A stretch of DNA of 64,000 bases, taken from contig NZ_CP054493.1 of the NCBI RefSeq assembly GCF_015265475.1, positions 1,054,001 to 1,118,000 of the forward strand, read 5' to 3'. Source of the stretch: Candidatus Sulfurimonas marisnigri. Lineage in GTDB: Bacteria; Campylobacterota; Campylobacteria; Campylobacterales; Sulfurimonadaceae. The position numbers and the translations under genes were made by a program. Below are positions 1-9,322 of this stretch, in pieces (position 1 is the first letter of the stretch; every line of letters starts with the position of its first letter). Below the pieces are notes generated by a model. It worked only from the letters and a program-made list of their open reading frames with translations, did no database searches and was not told the DNA's origin.

Positions 1-1
1 T

Positions 2-2419
2 GGGACCGGAAAAAGTACACTTGTTCCAATCTCTTTACTTAGCGAGTCTTGGCTTGGCGAGAAGATGATAATTATGCTTGAGCCAAGAAGAGTTGCGGCT
101 AGGATGGTAGCAACTCAAATGGCGAAACTCTTGGGTGAAGATGTCGGAGATAGCGTTGGTTATCAGGTTAAAATGGATAGTTGTTACAGTAAAAAAACAA
201 AAATCCTTGTAGTAACTGAAGCTATCTTGGTTCGTATGCTTCAAGCAGACCAAACACTTTCAAAAGTGGCTTTAGTTATTTTTGATGAGTTTCATGAGAG
301 AAGTATTAACAGCGACCTCTCTTTGGCTCTGTCTTTGCAAGTTCAAGAGCTACTGCGAGATGATTTAAAAATTTTAATAATGTCAGCAACGCTTAACTCA
401 CAAGAGATTTCAAAACTGCTAGAGAGTGCTCCTGTGATCACTTCACAAGGTAAGGCCTATGAGGTGGAAGTTAATTATTTAAATATAAATACAAAGCAGC
501 CCGACAGCAGGTCCATAAACACGCTTGTATTGAGTGCAATTCTTAACTCTATTAAAGATGACGAGGGGGATATTTTAGTTTTTTTACCTGGAGTCAAAGA
601 GATAAAAAACTTGCAAAACTCACTACATGTAGCTTTAAAAAACAAAGATATTTCAGTTTTGCCTCTATACTCAGCACTAGGTAAAAAAGAGCAGGATAGA
701 GCCTTACAAAACTCTACCTGTAGAAAAATTATTCTCTCAACTAACATAGCCCAGACATCTTTAACCATTGAGGGTGTAAGAGTTGTTATTGATACCGGTT
801 TAGAAAAACTATCAAGATATAACCACTCAAACGCCATGGACCATCTGGAGATGTCGTTTATATCTAAAGAATCAGCAATTCAAAGGTCAGGAAGGGCTGG
901 ACGTGTCTCAAACGGAAAGTGCTACAGACTTTGGCATGAGGGGAAAGTCGTGCTTGAGTCAACAAAGCCTGAGATACTAAGGTCAGATTTAAGTTCACTG
1001 CTTTTAGACCTTGCTCTGTGGGGAGTTGATGATTTTAATGAACTTAAATGGCTTGATATTCCAAATGAGAAGCTTATACAAGAGAGCAGGGTTGTTCTAA
1101 AAGAGTTGCAAATGTTAGATGACTCCTATAAAATCACTCTCTTTGGGAGACAAGCTTTGAGTCTTGGAGTGCATCCCCGCTTCTCTTATATGATTTTAAA
1201 AGCCAATGATATGGGGTATGCATATGAGGCCTCTCTTTTGGCAGCACTTTTAAGTGAAAAAGATATTTTTAAAGATTCACGAACAGACAGTAGTATACTA
1301 TCTAGGTTTATCCATCTTTATGAAAAAGATTTTGATGAAAACTACATACATGTACACAGAGCGAGAGAGGTTTTAAAACAGACGGATTTTTTTTACTCTA
1401 AACTTAAAAAGATTAAAAAAGTGGATAAAAAAAGTTCTGTTTTAAATAAAGATATATTAGCAGTATTACTTCTTTTGGCTTATCCAGATAGACTTGCGAT
1501 GCAAAGAGCAAAGAATGAAAATAGATATAAACTCAGTAATGGCAAAGGGGCAATCCTACATCTAGAAGACTCTATGTTTAACGAAGAGTTTTTAGTTGTG
1601 CCAAATCTAAATGCAAACGAAAGCGACTCTTTTATAAATTTGAGTATGAGTATATCGATGCAACAGATAGAGAAGTATTTTAGCGATTTTATAAAGCAGG
1701 AAGAGTCTATAAACTACAACAAACAAAATAAAAAATTTGACATAAGAGATAACAGCTATTTCTTGCAGTTACAGCTTTACTCATCTGTAAGTAACCAAAG
1801 CTCAAAACACAACTACAAAAAACTGATTTTAGAGTTAATTAAAAAAGAGGGCTTGGGACTTCTTACATGGAGTAGAAAAGCAACTAGCTTAATGGCAAGG
1901 GTAAACTTTGTAAACAGACATTTGGAGTTGATGTTTGAAGATTTAAGCGATGAGAGACTACTTGAGAGTTTAGAGAGTTGGCTGGAGCCGTATCTTGATG
2001 GTGTCACTACGGTTAAAGAGCTTGAGAGCTTGGACATGTATGCAATTCTCTTGGCTTTAATATCATGGGAGAATCAACAGCGTTTAGAGGCTCTCGCTCC
2101 TCTACATGTAAGAGTTCCAAGCGGTTCAAATATTTATATAGATTACTCAGACCCGAATAAGCCATCGGTAAGTGTTAAAATTCAAGAAGTTTTTGGACTG
2201 CTTGAGGTGCCAAAGATACTAAACAGCACTATAGCTTTGCAAATCCATCTTTTGTCGCCGGGTATGCGACCTATTCAAATAACATACGATTTAAAAAGCT
2301 TTTGGCAAAACTCATATGTTGAGGTGGCAAAAGAGCTTAGAGGTAAGTATAAAAGACATTACTGGCCTGAAAATCCATATGAAGCAGTTGCCACGACTAA
2401 GACAAAAAAATATATGTAA
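2..2419 (+). CDS. hrpB: ATP-dependent helicase HrpB, 5' end missing
   Basis: Superfamily 2 DEAH-type ATP-dependent helicase of the HrpB family; the cellular substrate is not firmly known. The frame is already open at base 2, where it reads GTGKST (the end of Walker A), so the true start lies upstream of the window and the first Met visible (base 65) is internal. Downstream come the DEFHERS box (about base 290), MSATLNS (motif III), and QRSGRAGR (motif VI, about base 880). The long C-terminal part with the HrpB-specific region ends near the usual family length (about 800 residues). It is convergent with the histidine kinase gene, 8 bp apart. Family assignment is firm; only the first few dozen residues are missing. 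Confidence 0.93.
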   Translation, partial: GTGKSTLVPISLLSESWLGEKMIIMLEPRRVAARMVATQMAKLLGEDVGDSVGYQVKMDSCYSKKTKILVVTEAILVRMLQADQTLSKVALVIFDEFHERSINSDLSLALSLQVQELLRDDLKILIMSATLNSQEISKLLESAPVITSQGKAYEVEVNYLNINTKQPDSRSINTLVLSAILNSIKDDEGDILVFLPGVKEIKNLQNSLHVALKNKDISVLPLYSALGKKEQDRALQNSTCRKIILSTNIAQTSLTIEGVRVVIDTGLEKLSRYNHSNAMDHLEMSFISKESAIQRSGRAGRVSNGKCYRLWHEGKVVLESTKPEILRSDLSSLLLDLALWGVDDFNELKWLDIPNEKLIQESRVVLKELQMLDDSYKITLFGRQALSLGVHPRFSYMILKANDMGYAYEASLLAALLSEKDIFKDSRTDSSILSRFIHLYEKDFDENYIHVHRAREVLKQTDFFYSKLKKIKKVDKKSSVLNKDILAVLLLLAYPDRLAMQRAKNENRYKLSNGKGAILHLEDSMFNEEFLVVPNLNANESDSFINLSMSISMQQIEKYFSDFIKQEESINYNKQNKKFDIRDNSYFLQLQLYSSVSNQSSKHNYKKLILELIKKEGLGLLTWSRKATSLMARVNFVNRHLELMFEDLSDERLLESLESWLEPYLDGVTTVKELESLDMYAILLALISWENQQRLEALAPLHVRVPSGSNIYIDYSDPNKPSVSVKIQEVFGLLEVPKILNSTIALQIHLLSPGMRPIQITYDLKSFWQNSYVEVAKELRGKYKRHYWPENPYEAVATTKTKKYM

Positions 2420-2427
2420 GTTAAATA

Positions 2428-4401
2428 CTAACTTTTAGATTTTTTAAGGCGTATTCTAAAACATGTTCCAATATCTTTATTGATAACCTCAATAGTACCA
2501 TGAAGGTGATTTTCAATAATCATCTTACTCATATAAAGACCTAAACCTGTTCCATTTTTTTCATCTTTTGTGCTGAAATATGGATTGAATATTTTAGATA
2601 AAATTGCCTTATCGATGCCAATCCCGTTGTCGCAAATTTCAGTATTTACATACTCTTTATCTTCATAGATCTTTACTTCTATTATTGGACTTCTGATGTG
2701 CTTTACTTCTAATGCATCTTTGGCATTATTGAGAATATTAACAAATACCTGCATCAATTCCCTTTGATACACCTCTACTTCAGAATCGGAATTATAAGAT
2801 GTAATTAGTTCAATGTTATTATTAGCGAGGCTATCTTTAATAATTACATATGTTTTTTCAAGAATGTTTTTTACTTTTACTTTAGAGATAGATTTATCAG
2901 GTTTAAAAAAGTTTCTAAAATCATCTATTGTATCTGATAAATATTTAGTATGTTTAATAACATTTTTAGAATACTCTTCTGCTTTACTTTCATTGAAATC
3001 ATCCAGTGCAATATCAATAAGCATATTGTTGGCATTCATGGCAATCACACTCAGAGGCTGTCTCCACTGGTGAGCTATCATCCCAATCATCTCTCCCATA
3101 GCAGCATGGCGAGATTGAACAATCATCAGTTCATCTTTTCTTTTTAGCTCCGTGATATCCATGGCAGAAGATATTACAGTGCGTTTACCACCTATTATAT
3201 TTAAAGGAGCTGAACTAAATTGCCAAGTAATAATATTTCCATTACTTGTGCGAAGATTATATTCGCCATGGTCAGATGGTTCATCCATGGTATAGAGCTT
3301 ATCAATATACTTTTTAGCAACTAACGATTTTTTGCCATAAGCTTTTTCAACCCATTTTTCTATTGTATTTATCTCTTCATAGTTATATCCGGTTAGTCTC
3401 TCCCAGACTTTGTTTATCATCATAACTTCCCCGTCTTCATTATGTATCATAATAGGGTTAGGTGCTTCTTGAATTATTGTTTTCAAATCTTGTGATTCTT
3501 TTTGTAGTTCAAAAGAGGCTTTTTCAATAGCAGATTTGAGATAAACTTGTCTATTAGCTACAATATAAACAATAGAACTTAACATAATAGCAATAATTAA
3601 TACGATTGAGTTAATTATCCAAGGAAAATAATCATAATAGAAGTTTTTAGCAGGATATGCTATTAAATCTACATATTTGTCAAAAATTATAACTCTATGT
3701 TTAACTTGAACTGCTGGCTTCTCTTTAATTGAACCTGCAATAATTTTGTTATCCATACTGCGCACAGCAATATCAAAACCAGATTTTGATGATAACATAC
3801 CTGTTTCTAAAAAAATATTTGGCAAATCAATAGCGATAGCAATAATCCCCCAAAAATTTTCATCTTTGAAGAGAGCTAAACGTAAAACAACTCCAAGTCC
3901 CCCTTGACGCAGCTCGTAAGGTCCATCAAGTATTGGCTCTTTTGTCTCTATAGCTTTTTTAATATTTTCAACAACGGAGATTCGTGTGTCGCTTAAAAGA
4001 TTGTGTCCTAGAACTTCTTTGTTATCTTCAGCCGGATAGACGAAGCTTTGTATTGCGTTTGGCGCAATAGTGATGTTTCTAATTGCTGATGAATATTCGT
4101 GCATAGATTTTGCAAAGTTAAAGATTTCAGAATTATTTAAATCCAGATTTCCTTGAGTTGCATTAAGTTGAACCTCTATATATGTTTTGAGTCCATAAAG
4201 TAGAGCAAAACGTTTATCAAGTGCCTCATCTAAGGTGTTTCCATGAGCAGTCAATTCGGTTAAAATATTTTTATTGTGATGTTCAATGATGTTAGAAACA
4301 TACCAAGAACCAAGCTGTTTAAGAGAGATGAAAATTATAATAAAAAGAAGAAAAGACCATAAAAAAACAGATCTTTTTACAAATTGCAAATATTTACCCA
4401 T
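2428..4401 (-). CDS. Membrane sensor histidine kinase (CHASE-like sensor, PAS, HisKA, HATPase)
   Basis: A 657-residue inner-membrane sensor kinase. An N-terminal membrane segment (about residues 12-30) and a second one (about 265-288) enclose a periplasmic domain of roughly 230 residues that resembles a CHASE-type sensor. A PAS domain follows (about 310-420), then the phospho-acceptor region with H444 in AHQWRQPL, a form of the H-box common in Campylobacterota kinases. The ATPase domain carries NILNNAKDAL (N box), CDNGIGID (G1) and GTGLGLYMS (G2). No response regulator lies beside it, so it is an orphan in this window and its partner and ligand cannot be named. Transcribed toward hrpB; the gene to its 5' side is divergent. 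Confidence 0.9.
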   Translation of the reverse strand: MGKYLQFVKRSVFLWSFLLFIIIFISLKQLGSWYVSNIIEHHNKNILTELTAHGNTLDEALDKRFALLYGLKTYIEVQLNATQGNLDLNNSEIFNFAKSMHEYSSAIRNITIAPNAIQSFVYPAEDNKEVLGHNLLSDTRISVVENIKKAIETKEPILDGPYELRQGGLGVVLRLALFKDENFWGIIAIAIDLPNIFLETGMLSSKSGFDIAVRSMDNKIIAGSIKEKPAVQVKHRVIIFDKYVDLIAYPAKNFYYDYFPWIINSIVLIIAIMLSSIVYIVANRQVYLKSAIEKASFELQKESQDLKTIIQEAPNPIMIHNEDGEVMMINKVWERLTGYNYEEINTIEKWVEKAYGKKSLVAKKYIDKLYTMDEPSDHGEYNLRTSNGNIITWQFSSAPLNIIGGKRTVISSAMDITELKRKDELMIVQSRHAAMGEMIGMIAHQWRQPLSVIAMNANNMLIDIALDDFNESKAEEYSKNVIKHTKYLSDTIDDFRNFFKPDKSISKVKVKNILEKTYVIIKDSLANNNIELITSYNSDSEVEVYQRELMQVFVNILNNAKDALEVKHIRSPIIEVKIYEDKEYVNTEICDNGIGIDKAILSKIFNPYFSTKDEKNGTGLGLYMSKMIIENHLHGTIEVINKDIGTCFRIRLKKSKS

Positions 4402-4594
4402 ATGTTCAATACCTCTATAAAATTTATAATTGCAACTTAATTCTTATGTATTATAGCTTTTAAATATGTAAAAAAAGATAGTTTTTTAAACTGAGTAAAT
4501 ATTATAAAGAAAAGTTTAGTCTAAATTTTCTAATATGCTAAATAAATTCCATTGTGATATAATTCACATTACATGAAATTACATAAGGTTACAG

Positions 4595-4963
4595 ATGCTT
4601 GATATGAGTGAGAAGATAAAAATTTTTAAAGCCCTTGGAAACGAGACAAGATTTAAGATTTTTAAAAATATTTTCAGCGGAGGGTATGCTTGTTCAATTG
4701 ATGGGACAAAACCAAAAGATGACATAATTGCTCAGGCCACATGCGTAACGAGTATCGCAAACGAGTTTGATTTTGCACTTCCTACAATATCACGTCATTT
4801 AAAAGAGCTAAGAGATGCAAAAATAATAACTATGAAAAAAAGTAAGAATAAGATTTACATTGAACCTAATGTTGAGACAATGAAAGAGATATCTGAATCT
4901 CTTAGTGCATTAATAAATGATTATGAAAAAGGGGTTGTATATCAATTTGACAACACTAAGTAG
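4595..4963 (+). CDS. ArsR-family winged-helix transcriptional regulator
   Basis: A 122-residue ArsR/SmtB-like DNA-binding protein. The winged helix is visible in LGNETRFKIFKNI (about residues 14-26) and in the recognition helix ALPTISRHLKELRDAKII (about 67-84), followed by the wing MKKSKNKIYIEP. The usual metal-binding ELCVCDL motif is absent. Two cysteines (in GGYACSID and QATCVTS) lie in a longer than usual segment between helices, so a thiol or metal signal is possible but unproven. The upstream segment holds AAGG as a ribosome binding site. The next gene is dsbD in the same direction, 89 bp on, so control of that gene is a reasonable inference. Confidence 0.85.
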   Translation: MLDMSEKIKIFKALGNETRFKIFKNIFSGGYACSIDGTKPKDDIIAQATCVTSIANEFDFALPTISRHLKELRDAKIITMKKSKNKIYIEPNVETMKEISESLSALINDYEKGVVYQFDNTK

Positions 4964-5052
4964 AATTTTATACTGAAGTTGTGTTGATTTTTTATATTTT
5001 ACTGTAACTTTTGCTATAATATTATCACATTTATACCATATGAAAGATTCTA

Positions 5053-6810
5053 ATGAAAAAAATTATACTTTTTGTGTTCTCATCTATTTTACTATTTGGG
5101 GCACAACCTAAATTTTTAATGCCCGAAGAGGCTTTTAAACCAACCGCTCAAGTTAATAATAATACACAGATTGAAGCTAAAATAGAGATAGCTAAAGATA
5201 TATATTTATATAGAGATGCTGTAAAGTTAAAGATTAAAGAGGGAAGTGGTATAAGCATTAAGGATATCAAGTCACCTAAAAGCGTTGAGCACGATGGAGA
5301 TATGGTTTATCTTGATTCTCCGACTTTTGTTGTTGATTTAAAAAAAGAGAGTGGTGTTAGCGGCATTAAAACTGTAGAGTTTGAGCTTACATATCAGGGT
5401 TGCTCAGAGCAGGGTCTATGTTATGAGCCGTATACAAACTCTTTTAAACTTGACGTAGACAGTTCAAAACTTGGTTCTAGTGATGAAAAAAGCACACAAA
5501 AAGTAGAAGTAAAACAAGAGATAATTGAAGAAGTATCTGAGAGCGATTCTATAGCTAATACAATAAAGTCAGGTAATATCATTGTAATTCTTTTAACTTT
5601 CTTGGGGTTTGGTCTTTTGTTAGCTTTGACTCCTTGTGTGTTTCCAATGATACCGATTATTTCTGGAGTAATTATAAGTCAAGGTGAAGGAATTACAACG
5701 AGAAAGGCATTTGCACTATCTATTGTATATGTCCTTTCTATGGCTGTTGCTTACACGATTGCTGGTGTTTTAGCTGGTCTATTTGGCTCAAACCTGCAAG
5801 CAGCACTTCAAACTCCTTGGGTTATATACTCTTTCTCGGGAGTTTTTGTAGTACTTGCCATGAGCATGTTCGGATTTTTCGAACTTAAAGTTCCAAGCTT
5901 TTTAGTCGAAAAAGTAAGTTCAAACAGCAACCCTAGTGGTTATATTGGTGTAGCTATTATGGGATTTTTATCGGCTCTTATAGTTGGTCCATGTGTTGCA
6001 GCACCACTTGCTGGTGCTTTAGTTTACATTGGTCAAACAGGTGATGCTGTTCTTGGGGGAATGGCTCTTTTTTCTATGAGTATCGGTATGGGTCTTCCTC
6101 TTATTGTTGTCGGTGTAAGTGCTGGTAAGTTTATGCCAAAACCTGGAGCATGGATGACTATGGTTAGTGCAGTATTTGGTGTTATGATGCTTGGCGTTGC
6201 TGTTTGGATGCTGGAGCGTATTGTAGATTCTCAAATTATTACACTTTTATACTCTGTTCTTGGTATAGGTTTTGCAATCTATTTAGGTGCTCTTGAGCGT
6301 GATGGGCATATCTTTAAAAGAACTACAGCTGTAATCATCTTTATTTACTCTATATCTCTTTTTATTGGAGTTATGGCTGGTTCAAGCAGTATGACAAAAC
6401 CATTGGGATTTTTAAACTCTTCACCCTCTACAGTTGACAACCAGATACTTTCTTCACATGTAAAGTTTGAAAAGGTAACTTCAGTTAAAGAGCTAGATAC
6501 GCTTTTAGCTAAGAATAGTGGCAAAAAAATAATGCTTGACTTTAGTGCTGATTGGTGTGCATCTTGCAAAGAATTGGACGAGATTACGTTTGCAGATGAA
6601 AGAGTAAAGGTTAAACTTGGGGAGTTTGTTCTTATTAGAGCAGATTTGACAGATAATGAGCAGGCTCAAAAAGAGCTAAGTAAAAAATATGGTGTTTTTG
6701 GACCACCGGTAATGATATTTTTTGATGAAAATTTAAAAGTATTAAGCGCTAAAACTATTGTAGGTTTTATAGAGCCAGATGAGTTTTTGGCTCATCTTGG
6801 TAAGATTTAA
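5053..6810 (+). CDS. dsbD: Thiol:disulfide interchange protein DsbD
   Basis: Carries reducing equivalents from cytoplasmic thioredoxin across the inner membrane to periplasmic partners, for example in cytochrome c maturation. The 585-residue protein has a signal peptide (MKKIILFVFSSILLFGA), an N-terminal DsbD-alpha domain with the cysteine pair in YQGCSEQGLCYEP, a central multi-span domain with the expected cysteines in LTPCVFPMIP and VGPCVAAPL, and a C-terminal thioredoxin-like domain with DWCASC (C502 and C505). All three redox-active cysteine pairs are present and the length fits the full-length family. The 3' end overlaps the convergent aminotransferase gene by 4 bp. Consistent with the many c-type cytochromes in this window. 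Confidence 0.95.
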   Translation: MKKIILFVFSSILLFGAQPKFLMPEEAFKPTAQVNNNTQIEAKIEIAKDIYLYRDAVKLKIKEGSGISIKDIKSPKSVEHDGDMVYLDSPTFVVDLKKESGVSGIKTVEFELTYQGCSEQGLCYEPYTNSFKLDVDSSKLGSSDEKSTQKVEVKQEIIEEVSESDSIANTIKSGNIIVILLTFLGFGLLLALTPCVFPMIPIISGVIISQGEGITTRKAFALSIVYVLSMAVAYTIAGVLAGLFGSNLQAALQTPWVIYSFSGVFVVLAMSMFGFFELKVPSFLVEKVSSNSNPSGYIGVAIMGFLSALIVGPCVAAPLAGALVYIGQTGDAVLGGMALFSMSIGMGLPLIVVGVSAGKFMPKPGAWMTMVSAVFGVMMLGVAVWMLERIVDSQIITLLYSVLGIGFAIYLGALERDGHIFKRTTAVIIFIYSISLFIGVMAGSSSMTKPLGFLNSSPSTVDNQILSSHVKFEKVTSVKELDTLLAKNSGKKIMLDFSADWCASCKELDEITFADERVKVKLGEFVLIRADLTDNEQAQKELSKKYGVFGPPVMIFFDENLKVLSAKTIVGFIEPDEFLAHLGKI

Positions 6811-7865
6811 CTTTTTATTGTATGAACTATAAAGTCTTGCTCTTCTTCTGTTAGAAAAGCACTCATCGGTAGTGACATGATTTGTGAGGATACTTTCTCA
6901 CTAACAGGGTAGTTACCCTCATTGTAGCCTAGCTTTTTGAATGCTTCTTGAAGATGAAGAGGAATAGAATAATAAATAATAGTTGGAATCTCTTCATCTC
7001 TTAACTTCTCCATCATAGCCTCTCTATCTTCAACTCTTATGGAATAGTGAGAAAAAACACATATATTTGATTCTGAAATTTTTGGAGTTATAACATTAGC
7101 ATCTTCAAGCAGGTCATTGTACCTTGTCCCTATCTCATCACGAAGTTTTATCTCATTATCAAAATATTTTAGTTTTACACCCAGAACCGCCGCTTGAACC
7201 TCGTCAAGATAGCCATATATTTTATTTTCCAATAGAGCTCTGATTTTAGCTGCCAGCTCCTCATCGTTTGTAAAAACTGCTCCACCGTTGCCATAAGCAC
7301 CCAGTGGTTTTGATGGGTAAAAACTTGTATAACCTATAGTTGAGAGGTTGCAGGATTTTTTGCCATTGTAAGTTGCGCCAAAGCTCTGAGAAGCATCTTC
7401 TATTACAGGTAAATCATACTCTTTTGCTATAGAGTTAATGCTGTCCATATCTGCACACTGTCCAAAAAGTGAGACCGGTATAATTACTTTTGTTTTTTCA
7501 GTTATTGCACTTCTGATTTTTACAGGGTCGATATTGTAATTTTCCTCGTCTATATCTACGAAAATAATATGTGCACCCAAAAGTGAGATAACTTCTGCAG
7601 TTGAGCTTGATGCAAATGGAGTGGTAATGACCTCATCTCCATGACCAATATTTAAAGCAACCAAAGAGAGCATAAGGGCATCAGTACCACTTCCGCAGCA
7701 AATAGCATGATCAGCTTCAGTGAAAGAAACTAAGTTTTTTTCCAGAGATGTTAACTTTTCTCCGCGGATAAACTCCGCTGAACTAAATACCTCTAAAACT
7801 TCACTATCTATCTCTGACTTATACTCTCTATATTGTGCTTTTAAATCTACAAAATCAATATTCAT
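6807..7865 (-). CDS. DegT/DnrJ/EryC1/StrS family sugar aminotransferase
   Basis: A PLP-dependent aminotransferase of the sugar nucleotide family, 352 residues. The internal aldimine lysine is K186 in YPSKPLGAYGNGG; the cofactor-binding GSGTDALMLSL (about residues 58-68) and IEDASQSFGA (about 150-160) are intact. These enzymes aminate keto-sugar nucleotides used for LPS, capsule or flagellin glycans. The start codon overlaps the stop codon of lpxB as TAATG, so the two genes are translationally coupled, and a role in lipid A or surface sugar synthesis is likely. The exact substrate cannot be read from the sequence. Confidence 0.9.
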   Translation of the reverse strand: MNIDFVDLKAQYREYKSEIDSEVLEVFSSAEFIRGEKLTSLEKNLVSFTEADHAICCGSGTDALMLSLVALNIGHGDEVITTPFASSSTAEVISLLGAHIIFVDIDEENYNIDPVKIRSAITEKTKVIIPVSLFGQCADMDSINSIAKEYDLPVIEDASQSFGATYNGKKSCNLSTIGYTSFYPSKPLGAYGNGGAVFTNDEELAAKIRALLENKIYGYLDEVQAAVLGVKLKYFDNEIKLRDEIGTRYNDLLEDANVITPKISESNICVFSHYSIRVEDREAMMEKLRDEEIPTIIYYSIPLHLQEAFKKLGYNEGNYPVSEKVSSQIMSLPMSAFLTEEEQDFIVHTIKS

Positions 7866-8911
7866 TATTTTTCCTCTATTATTAATGCAACATTTTTTGA
7901 ACTTCCATGTTGCAAGTATTCTCTTAATGCTTTTGAGTCATTTAAAAATTCAGTTTTGTTATACTCGCCAAAAGCTTTAATCAAGTTATCTACCGTTACA
8001 TCATCTTGGATAAACTCAGGGTGCATAGCTCTTTCATTAAACTTGGTAAACATTATATTACTAAGTCCTAAATGATTTAATTTTACAAGCCTGCTCGCTA
8101 TAAAGTAGTCAAGTGGTTTTGCTATATAGGTTAGAATAAAAGGAGTTCCAATAAGTGCTGCTTCTAGTGTAGCAGTACCGCTGCAAATAAATGCAAAATC
8201 AGACTGCAGAAGTGTTTTATGTGCGTTATGAGCTATTTTAAAACCGCTTAAATCACCATAAAGTTCTTTTACTTCCTGCTTGCTGAAATGTTCTGGTATT
8301 ACAATAGTAGCTTCTACATGTAGAGATTTTTGAAGTTCTTTATAAACAGGCATAAGCTTGTTTATTTCGCCTTTTCTGCTCCCTGGCATAAAAGCAATTT
8401 TTTCTACATGTAGGTTTAGTTCCTCTTTATACTCTTTTATAATATCAAGAAGAGGGTGACCTACATAGGTGATTGGAGCACTCTTTGAATAATACCCTTT
8501 TTCAAACGGAAGTATAGAGGCTAAATGGTCTATTGTTTTTTCCAGCACTGGAATACGCTTTGGTTTCCAAGCCCATGCTTGAGGTAATATATAGTAAATT
8601 ATCTCTTTATCGGGGTATTTCTTTTTAATTTTTTTAGCCAGTGGCAGGTTGAATCCTGATGAGTCTATAAGCAGTACTTTATCTACATCTTTAGCCAAAT
8701 TTGCCATCTGAGTATTTAGTTTAAAGAAAAATCTCAGTTTTTTAATAGCATCAACAAAACCCATAATAGCAAGGCTTCTTAAATCAATAATACTATCACC
8801 AAGTTCACTGTCAAATATACCAACAAACTCTACATCATCACTTAACTCTTTTTTCAAAGATTTTAGGTGTATGTTTGCTGAGTGTTCTAAAGCACTAACT
8901 AAAATTTTCAT
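7865..8911 (-). CDS. lpxB: Lipid-A-disaccharide synthase LpxB
   Basis: Glycosyltransferase family 19 enzyme that condenses UDP-2,3-diacylglucosamine with lipid X to make the lipid A disaccharide at the inner membrane. The 348-residue sequence starts MKILVSALEHSANIHLKSL and contains family landmarks such as YYILPQAWAWKPKR, FMPGSRKGEI and CSGTATLEAALIGTPFI. Length is slightly shorter than enterobacterial LpxB (about 380), as usual in Campylobacterota. Its start overlaps the cytochrome gene upstream (ATGA) and its stop overlaps the aminotransferase start, giving a tight three-gene leftward operon. Confidence 0.95.
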   Translation of the reverse strand: MKILVSALEHSANIHLKSLKKELSDDVEFVGIFDSELGDSIIDLRSLAIMGFVDAIKKLRFFFKLNTQMANLAKDVDKVLLIDSSGFNLPLAKKIKKKYPDKEIIYYILPQAWAWKPKRIPVLEKTIDHLASILPFEKGYYSKSAPITYVGHPLLDIIKEYKEELNLHVEKIAFMPGSRKGEINKLMPVYKELQKSLHVEATIVIPEHFSKQEVKELYGDLSGFKIAHNAHKTLLQSDFAFICSGTATLEAALIGTPFILTYIAKPLDYFIASRLVKLNHLGLSNIMFTKFNERAMHPEFIQDDVTVDNLIKAFGEYNKTEFLNDSKALREYLQHGSSKNVALIIEEK

Positions 8912-9234
8912 GATCCACCATCTCCAGATGTTTGAAAGCTGTCATCATATCTTTCAGCATTCTCTTCCTCTACAAACTCATACATGTAGGTTGTTAAATT
9001 ATCTATATCTGCATCACTTAAGCCAGAGGCATAAGCTATCATCATCTCTTGTTGCTGGGTGTCTGCTTTGTTAGAGCGAAAGTATTTAAGTTTATAACTC
9101 ATATAACCCTTGGCTCTATTTGCCAGATGTGGATATTCATGTAAACCTTCTAGTTTGTTACCATGACAACTATAGCACCCTTTTTGCAAATATATCTTTT
9201 TCCCTAATTCATAAGGTGTTTGAGCTTGCAACAA
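8908..9234 (-). CDS. Small monohaem cytochrome c, signal peptide apparently out of frame
   Basis: The body is a class I-like cytochrome c with CYSCH haem site (C20, C23, H24 when counted from the TTG at 9234) and a methionine-rich C-terminal half. Read from that TTG it has no full signal peptide, which would leave the haem protein in the cytoplasm. The frame is open upstream and encodes a run of Leu and Phe that looks like a signal peptide, but it has no ATG, GTG or TTG. A TTG at 9271 with AAGG ahead of it lies one base out of frame; the join would be a run of 8 T (9259-9266 on this strand). Removing one T gives MRFFLSLFLLLLSLLQA, a good signal peptide. First gene of the operon leading to lpxB; the coupling to lipid A genes has no obvious functional meaning. 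Confidence 0.8.
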   Translation of the reverse strand: MLQAQTPYELGKKIYLQKGCYSCHGNKLEGLHEYPHLANRAKGYMSYKLKYFRSNKADTQQQEMMIAYASGLSDADIDNLTTYMYEFVEEENAERYDDSFQTSGDGGS

Positions 9235-9322
9235 AGAGAGTAATAAAAATAGTGAAAGAAAAAAAACGCAATCTAAGCCTTAATAGAATATAATTTTATC
9301 ATTATAGCGAAGGTGGTCTGAA

